Shown in pieces: positions 5,585 through 10,487 of a DNA stretch of 10,487 nucleotides. Positions within the stretch are counted from its first letter, which is position 1. The number at the start of each line of letters is the position of its first letter. The stretch is from Iamia sp038233075 (GTDB taxonomy: Bacteria > Actinomycetota > Acidimicrobiia > Acidimicrobiales > Iamiaceae). The notes beneath the pieces were generated by a model that ran no database searches, was not told the origin of the DNA, and saw nothing but the letters and a program-made list of their open reading frames with translations. The stretch lies in contig JBBSMQ010000059.1 of NCBI GenBank assembly GCA_038233075.1, positions 1 to 10,487 on the forward strand. Reading direction: 5' to 3'. Both the position numbers and the translations under genes were made by a program.

Positions 5585-6772
5585 CTACTTGGTGATCTTG
5601 GTGACGCGGCCGGCGCCGACGGTGCGGCCACCCTCACGGATCGCGAACCGCAGGCCCTCATCCATCGCGATCGGCGCGATCAGCTCCACCGACAGAGACG
5701 TGTTGTCCCCCGGCATCGCCATCTCCGTCCCCTCCGGCAACGTGATCGTCCCCGTCACATCCGTCGTCCGAAAGAAGAACTGCGGCCGGTAGTTGTTGAA
5801 GAACGGCTTGTGCCGACCCCCCTCATCCTTCGTCAACACGTACACCTCCCCCTCGAACCCCGAGTGCGGCGTGATCGACCCCGGCTTCGCCAACACCTGA
5901 CCCCGCTCCACCTCCTCCTTCTTCGTCCCCCGCAGCAACGCACCGATGTTGTCACCCGCCCGACCCTCATCGAGCAGCTTCTTGAACATCTCCACACCCG
6001 TACACGTCGTCTTCTGCGTGTCCCGGATCCCCACGATCTCGATCTCATCACCCGTGTGGATCACCCCCTGCTCCACCTTCCCCGTCACAACCGTCCCCCG
6101 ACCCGTGATCGAGAACACATCCTCGATCGGCATCAAGAACGGCTTGTCCACCTCACGCACCGGCTCCGGCACGAAGGAATCCACCGCCTCCATCAGCTCC
6201 ACCACCTGCGCGGCGGCGTCAGCATCCCCCTCCAACGCCTTCAACGCGGAGACCTTCACCACCGGCGTGTCATCACCCGGGAACTCATACTCCGTCAACA
6301 GCTCGCGGACCTCCATGTCCACCAGCTCCAACAGCTCCTCATCATCAACCATGTCGACCTTGTTCAACGCCACCACGATCGACGGCACCCCCACCTGACG
6401 AGCCAACAACACATGCTCACGCGTCTGAGGCATCGGCCCATCCGTGGCCGCCACCACCAAGATCGCCCCATCCACCTGCGCCGCACCCGTGATCATGTTC
6501 TTGATGTAATCCGCGTGCCCCGGCATGTCCACATGCGCGTAGTGACGGTTCGCCGTCTCATACTCCACATGGCTGATGTTGATCGTGATCCCCCGCTGAC
6601 GCTCCTCCGGCGCCTTGTCGATCATGTCGAACGGCGTGAACGCAGACGACCCGTTCGCCTCGTGCAACGTCTTCGTGATCGCCGCCGTCAACGTCGTCTT
6701 CCCATGGTCGATGTGACCCATCGTCCCGATGTTCAGATGCGGCTTGTTCCGCTCGAACTTCTCCTTGGCCAT
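5585..6772 (-). CDS. tuf: Elongation factor Tu
   Basis: EF-Tu brings aminoacyl-tRNA to the ribosomal A site and hydrolyses GTP on codon recognition. At 395 residues the length is normal. Visible motifs are GHIDHGKTT (19-27), RGITIN (60-65), DMPGHAD (82-88; Met83 where many bacteria have Cys or Ala), and NKVD (137-140). Domains 2 and 3 include GRGTVVTGKVE, YRPQFFFRTTDVTG and the C-terminal RFAIREGGRTVGAGRVTKI. The ATG at 6772 follows AAGGAG about 11 bases upstream. Codon use is anomalous: Thr is almost always ACG, Ala mostly GCG, Leu mostly TTG, and GAT and CAT are frequent, while fusA and the ribosomal genes favour C-ending codons. Only the last ~15 codons look like the neighbours. A second tuf copy elsewhere is possible but not visible. 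Confidence 0.98.
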   Translation of the reverse strand: MAKEKFERNKPHLNIGTMGHIDHGKTTLTAAITKTLHEANGSSAFTPFDMIDKAPEERQRGITINISHVEYETANRHYAHVDMPGHADYIKNMITGAAQVDGAILVVAATDGPMPQTREHVLLARQVGVPSIVVALNKVDMVDDEELLELVDMEVRELLTEYEFPGDDTPVVKVSALKALEGDADAAAQVVELMEAVDSFVPEPVREVDKPFLMPIEDVFSITGRGTVVTGKVEQGVIHTGDEIEIVGIRDTQKTTCTGVEMFKKLLDEGRAGDNIGALLRGTKKEEVERGQVLAKPGSITPHSGFEGEVYVLTKDEGGRHKPFFNNYRPQFFFRTTDVTGTITLPEGTEMAMPGDNTSLSVELIAPIAMDEGLRFAIREGGRTVGAGRVTKITK

Positions 6773-6826
6773 GGGAACCTTGCTCCTTGGGTGATCAGTG
6801 ACTTGCTGGATGGGTGAACTGGGTGT

Positions 6827-6866
6827 CCGAGGCCGGGCCTCGGTGGGTTCGCAGGGGCCTGGCCCC
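6827..6866 (-). other. Two GC hairpins in the fusA-tuf gap
   Basis: A 5-bp GGGGC/GCCCC stem with a 3-base loop (6854-6866) is followed in the transcript by a perfect 7-bp CCGAGGC/GCCTCGG stem with a 3-base loop (6827-6843). Neither has a U-tract. They lie 12-50 bases after the fusA stop and 54 bases before tuf, so they may protect or process mRNA between fusA and tuf, or act as a mild attenuator. Function inferred only. Confidence 0.4.
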
Positions 6867-6877
6867 CACGACGGGGC

Positions 6878-8959
6878 TCACTCGCCCCGGATGCGCTTGA
6901 CGATCTCTTCCTGGATGGAAGCGGGCGTCTGCTGGTAGGAGTCGAACTGCATCGTGTAGGTGGCTCGACCCTGGGTGCGCGATCGGAGGTCCGTAGAGTA
7001 CCCGAACATCTCCGAGAGGGGCACAGTCGCGCCGACGACCTGGCTGTTGCCGCGCTGCTCCATGCCCCCGACCTTGCCCCGGCGGGACGACAGGTCGCCA
7101 ATGACGTCGCCCATGTAGTCCTCGGGCGTCACCACCTCGACGGCCATGATCGGCTCCAGCAGGGTGGGCTTGGCCTTCCGGGCCGCCTCGCGGAAGCCCA
7201 TGGTGCCGGCGATCTTGAACGCCATCTCTGAGGAGTCGACGTCGTGGGCCGAGCCATCGACCAGCTTGGCTCGCACGTCGACGGTGGGGAACCCGGCCAG
7301 CACGCCGGTGGTCATGGCCGCCTGGATGCCGGCATCGACCGAGGGGATGAACTCCCGGGGGATGCGGCCACCGGTGATCTTGTCCTCGAACTGGTAGCCG
7401 CCACCGGGGCCGGTGGGCTCGAGCTGCAGGACGATGTGGGCGAACTGGCCCGAGCCACCGGTCTGCTTGACGTGGCGGTAGACCACCTTGCCGGTGTCGG
7501 CGGTGATGGTCTCGCGGTAGGCGACCTGGGGCTTGCCCACGGTGGCGTCCACCGCGAACTCCCGGAGCATGCGATCGACCAGCACCTCGAGGTGCAGCTC
7601 GCCCATGCCGGAGATGACGGTCTCACCGGTCTCCTCGTCGGTCCGCACCTGGAAGGTGGGGTCCTCCTCGGAGAGGGAGTGGAGCGCCTTGCCCATCTTG
7701 TCCTGGTCGGCCTTGGTCTTGGGCTCCACGGCCACGTGGATCACCGGCTCGGGGAACTCGAGCTTCTCGAGCACGACCCCGGCCTTGTCGTCACACAGGG
7801 TGTCGCCGGTGCGGGTGTCCTTGAAGCCGATCCCGGCCACGATGTCGCCCGCGGCCACCGAGTCGAGGTCCTCGCGGTTGTTGGCGTGCATGAGGAGGAG
7901 CCGGCCGACCCGCTCCTTTTTTTGGGTGCGGGAGTTGAGGACGCTCTCGCCCTTGTCGAGCGAACCGGAGTACACCCGGAAGTAGGTGAGCTTGCCGTGA
8001 GGGTCGGCCACGATCTTGAACGCCAGCGCCGCGAACGGCTCCTTGGCGTCGGGCTTCCGGATGACCTCTTCGTTGCCCTTGAGCGACAGGCCCTGCACCG
8101 GCGGGGTCTCCAGCGGCGAGGGGAGGTAGTCGACGACCGCGTCGAGCAGGGGCTGGACGCCCTTGTTCTTGAACGCGGAACCCAGCAGCACGGGGACCAG
8201 GCCCTCGTGGATGGTGGCGTGGCGGATGGCGGCCCGGACCTCGGCTGCGGTGATCTCCTGCTCCTCGATGAACTTCTCGAGGATGCCGTCGTCGTACTGG
8301 GACACGACGTCGAGGAGCTTCTGGCGGTACTCGGCGGCCTGGTCGACCAGGTCGTCGGGGATGTCGGTGGTGTCGAACTTGGCCCCCAGCTCCTCGTCGT
8401 GCCAGACGAGTGCCCTCATCTCCACCAGGTCGACCACGCCGGCGAAGTTGCCCTCAGCCCCGATGGGGATCTGGGTGATGGCGATGTTGGCGCCCAGCCG
8501 ATCGACGATGGAGTCGACCGCGGTGTAGAAGTCCGCGCCCAGGCGGTCCATCTTGTTGACGAAGCACATGCGGGGCACGTGGTACTTGTCGGCCTGCTTC
8601 CAGACCGTCTCGGTCTGGGGCTCCACGCCGGCCACCCCGTCGAACACGGCGACGGCGCCGTCGAGGACGCGCAGCGAGCGCTCCACCTCCACGGTGAAGT
8701 CGACGTGGCCCGGGGTGTCGATGATGTTGATGCGGTGGTCGCGCCAGAAGGTGGTGGTGGCCGCGGAGGTGATGGTGATCCCGCGCTCCTGCTCCTGGGG
8801 CATGTGGTCCATGACCGCGGCGCCCTCGTGCACCTCACCGATCTTGTAGCTCTTGCCGGTGTAGTAGAGGATCCGCTCGGTGGTCGTGGTCTTGCCCGCG
8901 TCGATGTGGGCCATGATCCCGATGTTGCGGTAGCGCTCCAGGGGGGCTGTCTTCGCCAT
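6878..8959 (-). CDS. fusA: Elongation factor G
   Basis: EF-G drives ribosomal translocation with GTP and, with RRF, ribosome recycling. From ATG 8959 it has 693 residues, normal for the family; the frame stays open upstream but the conserved N-terminus begins at MAKTAPLERYRNIGIMAHID. GTPase motifs are AHIDAGKT (17-24), RGITITSAA (59-67), DTPGHVDF (81-88) and NKMD (135-138). Domain IV contains GGGYQFEDKITGGRIPREFI, and the C-terminus has the domain V segments VVTPEDYMGDVIGDLSSRRG and EMFGYSTDLRSRTQGRA. The ribosome binding site is weak (GAGACGAGAG). Codons 346-348 are CAA AAA AAG, a run of seven A that is striking in this GC-rich gene. It lies 129 bp after rpsG. Confidence 0.98.
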   Translation of the reverse strand: MAKTAPLERYRNIGIMAHIDAGKTTTTERILYYTGKSYKIGEVHEGAAVMDHMPQEQERGITITSAATTTFWRDHRINIIDTPGHVDFTVEVERSLRVLDGAVAVFDGVAGVEPQTETVWKQADKYHVPRMCFVNKMDRLGADFYTAVDSIVDRLGANIAITQIPIGAEGNFAGVVDLVEMRALVWHDEELGAKFDTTDIPDDLVDQAAEYRQKLLDVVSQYDDGILEKFIEEQEITAAEVRAAIRHATIHEGLVPVLLGSAFKNKGVQPLLDAVVDYLPSPLETPPVQGLSLKGNEEVIRKPDAKEPFAALAFKIVADPHGKLTYFRVYSGSLDKGESVLNSRTQKKERVGRLLLMHANNREDLDSVAAGDIVAGIGFKDTRTGDTLCDDKAGVVLEKLEFPEPVIHVAVEPKTKADQDKMGKALHSLSEEDPTFQVRTDEETGETVISGMGELHLEVLVDRMLREFAVDATVGKPQVAYRETITADTGKVVYRHVKQTGGSGQFAHIVLQLEPTGPGGGYQFEDKITGGRIPREFIPSVDAGIQAAMTTGVLAGFPTVDVRAKLVDGSAHDVDSSEMAFKIAGTMGFREAARKAKPTLLEPIMAVEVVTPEDYMGDVIGDLSSRRGKVGGMEQRGNSQVVGATVPLSEMFGYSTDLRSRTQGRATYTMQFDSYQQTPASIQEEIVKRIRGE
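7913..7924 (-). other. A7 slippery-type run inside fusA
   Basis: In frame the codons read CAA AAA AAG, forming the heptamer A AAA AAG used for -1 frameshifting in some genes such as dnaX. It is followed directly by GGAG, and AGGAGC can pair with GCTCCT about 10 bases on. A -1 shift would add about 40 residues before a TGA and yield EF-G truncated soon after its GTPase domain. Whether shifting occurs is unknown. Confidence 0.45.
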
Positions 8960-9088
8960 CTCTCGTCTCGGTTTCGGTGTGTCAGGGGCGGGCTGTGGTT
9001 GCGGTCCGGACGTGCGACGACCGGGCGGCGGCACGGCGGCCGGGCCCGGTCGGTCACGGAGCCGGGGTGCACCCGGCGCAGTGGGGCC
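8960..9088 (-). other. rpsG-fusA intergenic gap
   Basis: A 129-bp, C-rich gap. I see no convincing promoter, terminator or strong hairpin, only scattered GC complementarity (for example CCGGG...CCCGG near 9054-9075). The fusA frame is open through part of it but lacks family similarity there, so it is read as leader. Confidence 0.35.
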
Positions 9089-9562
9089 CTACCAGCGGTA
9101 GTGGGCGAACGCCTTGTTGGCCTCGGCCATCTTGTGGCTGTCCTCACGGCGCTTGACCGAGGCGCCGATGCCGTTGGACGCATCCAGGATCTCGTTGGCC
9201 AGGCGCTCGGCCATGGTCTTCTCCCGGCGCTGCCGGGCGTAGCCCACCAGCCAGCGCACGGCGAGGGTGGTGGACCGGCGGGGCCGGACCTCGATGGGCA
9301 CCTGGTAGGTGGCGCCACCGACGCGCCGGCTCTTGACCTCGAGCTGGGGCTTGATGTTCTCGATGCCCTTCTTGAGGGTGCCGATCACGTCGTCGGTGCC
9401 GGTCTTCTCGACCACGATGTCGAGGGCCTGGTACACGATCCGCTCGGCCAGCGAGCGCTTGCCGCGCTGCATGATCTTGTTCACCAGCTGCGTGACCAGC
9501 ACGGAGTGGTGGACGGGATCGGGGGTGAGCTCGCGCCTCGGCGCAGGTCCCTTCCTCGGCAT
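9089..9562 (-). CDS. rpsG: 30S ribosomal protein S7
   Basis: S7 nucleates assembly of the 16S rRNA 3' domain (head of the small subunit) and touches E-site tRNA. Its 157 residues fit the family's usual 155-157 in bacteria. The N-terminus MPRKGPAPRREL, the KSRRVGGATYQVPIEVRP segment (77-94), RWLVGYARQRREKTMAERLA (103-122) and the C-terminal HKMAEANKAFAHYRW are highly conserved. The ATG at 9562 has AAGGAG about 8 bases upstream. In E. coli S7 represses the str operon; an equivalent site in the 115-bp gap upstream is not obvious. Stop is TAG. Confidence 0.98.
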   Translation of the reverse strand: MPRKGPAPRRELTPDPVHHSVLVTQLVNKIMQRGKRSLAERIVYQALDIVVEKTGTDDVIGTLKKGIENIKPQLEVKSRRVGGATYQVPIEVRPRRSTTLAVRWLVGYARQRREKTMAERLANEILDASNGIGASVKRREDSHKMAEANKAFAHYRW

Positions 9563-9620
9563 TAGACGGTCTCCTTGAGTTCACCGGGGTGGCGCCGGAC
9601 ATGACCGCCGGCTCCGCAAG

Positions 9621-9677
9621 CTCCACCGTCGGAGGGCCCGTGTCGTCTGGTTCGCTCGCTGCGCTCGCTCACGCGGG
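9621..9677 (-). repeat. GAGCGAGCGCAGCGAG-type repeat after rpsL, with a short hairpin
   Basis: Directly after the rpsL stop the transcript reads GTGAGCGAGCGCAGCGAGCG (9672-9653), a purine-rich imperfect repeat of AGCGAGCG units of a type common between genes in high-GC genomes. A related but opposite-facing copy (GGAGCGAAGCGAGTGAC, about 1587-1603) lies next to the rplA stop. A small CTCC/GGAG hairpin follows at 9621-9634. Function unknown. Confidence 0.4.
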
Positions 9678-10049
9678 TCAGCCTTCCTTCTTGGCGCCGT
9701 AGTGGCTGCGCGCCTGCTTGCGGTCCTTCACGCCCGAGGCGTCGAGGGTGCCGCGCACGATCTTGTAACGGACGCCGGGCAGGTCGCGGACGCGCCCGCC
9801 GCGGACCAGCACCATGGAGTGCTCCTGGAGGTTGTGGCCCTCGCCGGGGATGTAGGCGGTGACCTCGACGCCGCTGGTGAGGCGCACGCGCGCCACCTTG
9901 CGGAGGGCGGAGTTCGGCTTCTTCGGGGTGAAGGTGTAGACGCGGGTGCACACGCCGCGCCGCTGGGGCGCTCCCTTCAGAGCGGGCGTCTTGCCCTTGG
10001 CGGGCTTGTTCTGGCGACCCTTGCGGACCAGCTGCTGGATGGTTGGCAC
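9678..10049 (-). CDS. rpsL: 30S ribosomal protein S12
   Basis: S12 lies at the decoding centre and influences accuracy. From GTG at 10049 (supported by AGAGGA about 10 bases upstream) it has 123 residues and begins VPTIQQLVRKGRQNK, matching actinobacterial S12; the longer frame upstream has no family similarity. The decoding loop TPKKPNSALRK (41-51) keeps Lys43. The second loop PGEGHNLQEHSMVLVRGG (68-85) is followed by RVRDLPG (86-92): position 88 is Arg, where E. coli and Mycobacterium have Lys. Lys88Arg is a known streptomycin-resistance substitution. It heads the rpsL-rpsG-fusA-tuf series; rpoC, the usual upstream neighbour, is replaced by a glycosyltransferase. Confidence 0.98.
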   Translation of the reverse strand: MPTIQQLVRKGRQNKPAKGKTPALKGAPQRRGVCTRVYTFTPKKPNSALRKVARVRLTSGVEVTAYIPGEGHNLQEHSMVLVRGGRVRDLPGVRYKIVRGTLDASGVKDRKQARSHYGAKKEG

Positions 10050-10083
10050 GCGTGTCTGTCCTCTGTGCTCAGGCGGGATGAAG

Positions 10084-10107
10084 CCCCGGGGCGGATCCGC
10101 CACGGGG
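10084..10107 (-). promoter_or_regulatory. Strong hairpin in the rpsL 5' leader
   Basis: CCCCG pairs with CGGGG and, inside a single mismatch, GGCGG pairs with CCGCC around a 2-base loop (or the inner GGCG/CGCC with a GATC loop). The stem ends about 35 bases before the rpsL start and has no U-tract, so it is better read as a leader structure than a terminator. Confidence 0.45.
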
Positions 10108-10110
10108 CCA

Positions 10111-10132
10111 GCCGACCATGGTAAGGGTCGGC
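10111..10132 (-). other. 7-bp hairpin after the glycosyltransferase gene
   Basis: GCCGACC pairs with GGTCGGC around an 8-base loop, 12 bases after the glycosyltransferase stop. No U-run follows. It overlaps the candidate rpsL -10 box, so it may end upstream transcripts inefficiently or be promoter DNA only. Confidence 0.35.
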
Positions 10133-10147
10133 CGAGCACGGCATCAA
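10118..10147 (-). promoter_or_regulatory. Candidate promoter for rpsL
   Basis: The minus strand has TTGATG (10147-10142, overlapping the glycosyltransferase stop codon) and TACCAT (10123-10118), separated by 18 bases. Each matches the housekeeping consensus at 4 of 6 positions. Transcription from about 10111 would give a leader of about 60 bases with the 10084-10107 hairpin. It is the best promoter-like pair in the only gap before rpsL. Confidence 0.4.
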
Positions 10148-10487
10148 CTCCGCAGCGTCCTGCGTCCCCGCCGCGACAGGGCCCGGGTGTAGGTGCGCTC
10201 GACCTCCCGGGCGTGGCCGGCCAGGGAGAACCGGGCCACCACCGACCGGCGGGCGCGCTGGCCCATCAGCCTCGTCGCCTCCGGATCGGCCAGCAGGCCG
10301 TCGATCGCCTCGCTCAGGGCGACGGGGTCGCGCGGCCCGACCAGGAGCCCGGTCACGCCGGCGTCGATGATCTCGGGCACACCGCCGTCGTCGGCGCCGA
10401 CGCCGGCCCGAGCCCCGGCCCTGCCCTCGACCACCACCCCCCCCCAGGGCGCGGGCTCCGTGGAGGTGTGGCCGACCCCCGCCGACA
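10144..10487 (-). CDS. Group 4-type (GT4) glycosyltransferase, C-terminal fragment
   Basis: The last 113 residues of a protein that continues beyond the window. They show the C-terminal nucleotide-sugar-binding half of a GT-B enzyme: TEPAPWGGVVVEG, then DDGGVPEIIDAGVTGLLVGP, DPVALSEAIDGLLADPEATR, MGQRARRSVVARFS and a terminal basic tail. In most GT4 enzymes the first segment reads like EPFG(x)VVVEAMAAGxPVVA, with an EX7E pair. Here Ala stands where the first Glu is expected, and GRAGARAGVGA replaces the usual AMAAGxPVVA. The enzyme may be divergent, decayed, or affected by base errors near the C9 run (10437-10445). The sugar donor and acceptor cannot be told. It reads toward rpsL and ends 94 bp before it. 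Confidence 0.8.
   Translation of the reverse strand, partial: SAGVGHTSTEPAPWGGVVVEGRAGARAGVGADDGGVPEIIDAGVTGLLVGPRDPVALSEAIDGLLADPEATRLMGQRARRSVVARFSLAGHAREVERTYTRALSRRGRRTLRS

Noticed and set aside
5573..6817. Plus-strand open frame (414 codons) opposite tuf
   Set aside because: Its Arg/His/Leu-rich translation mirrors the tuf codon pattern; no domain is visible.
8960..9034. Longer EF-G start 25 codons upstream
   Set aside because: The extra residues are Pro/Arg-rich and not part of the family; the conserved N-terminus starts at ATG 8959.
7244..9565. Long plus-strand open frame (773 codons) opposite fusA and rpsG
   Set aside because: It is the antisense shadow of two certain genes in GC-rich DNA; its translation is Leu/Gly/Val/His/Asp-rich with no family resemblance and no separate ribosome binding site support.
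10050..10139. Longer S12 start 30 codons upstream
   Set aside because: The extension has no family similarity and crosses hairpins; GTG 10049 has a ribosome binding site and the standard N-terminus.

Overview
The window is about 70% G+C. Every gene I can support lies on the minus strand, so transcription runs from high to low coordinates. It is a translation and transcription core cluster, in order: 3' end of a group 4 (GT4-type) glycosyltransferase, rpsL (S12), rpsG (S7), fusA (EF-G), tuf (EF-Tu), rpmG (L33), an ECF sigma factor, its zinc-binding anti-sigma factor, tRNA-Trp(CCA), secE, nusG, rplK (L11), rplA (L1), rplJ (L10) and rplL (L7/L12). The base composition, the S12 and S7 sequences, the long acidic N-terminus of NusG and the GTG starts suggest a high-GC actinobacterium. 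A deep lineage such as Acidimicrobiia is my guess; no rRNA gene is present to confirm it.

Region by region (transcription order). 10487-10144: C-terminus of a glycosyltransferase. 10143-10050: a possible rpsL promoter and two hairpins. 10049-6878: rpsL-rpsG-fusA, with gaps of about 115-130 bp. 6772-5403: tuf and rpmG, 17 bp apart. 5336-4333: sigma/anti-sigma pair with an ATGA overlap. 4232-4160: tRNA-Trp with its own extended -10 candidate. 4123-2980: secE-nusG. 2841-1612: rplK-rplA. 1611-1134: a 478-bp gap holding an L10-leader-like regulatory RNA, a terminator-like hairpin and a G-rich tract. 1133-67: rplJ-rplL, 2 bp apart. 66-1: a GC hairpin at the edge; rpoB would normally follow but is outside the window.

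The genes supply ribosomal proteins, the two GTPase elongation factors, the L10/L12 stalk that recruits those factors, the SecE translocon subunit and the NusG elongation factor. Control probably includes L10 autoregulation of rplJL and a regulatory insertion (sigma/anti-sigma) in the middle of the cluster.

I did not find a clearly new molecular system. The observations most worth following are: (i) an ECF sigma/ZAS anti-sigma pair embedded between rpmG and trnW-secE-nusG; (ii) a gene order that joins the str cluster directly to the secE-nusG-rplKAJL cluster through tuf; (iii) a tuf gene whose synonymous codon use is unlike its neighbours except for its last ~15 codons; (iv) natural Arg at S12 position 88, a known streptomycin-resistance position; (v) an A7 slippery-type run in fusA; (vi) a repeated acidic tail on L10; and (vii) alternative pairings in the rplJ leader.
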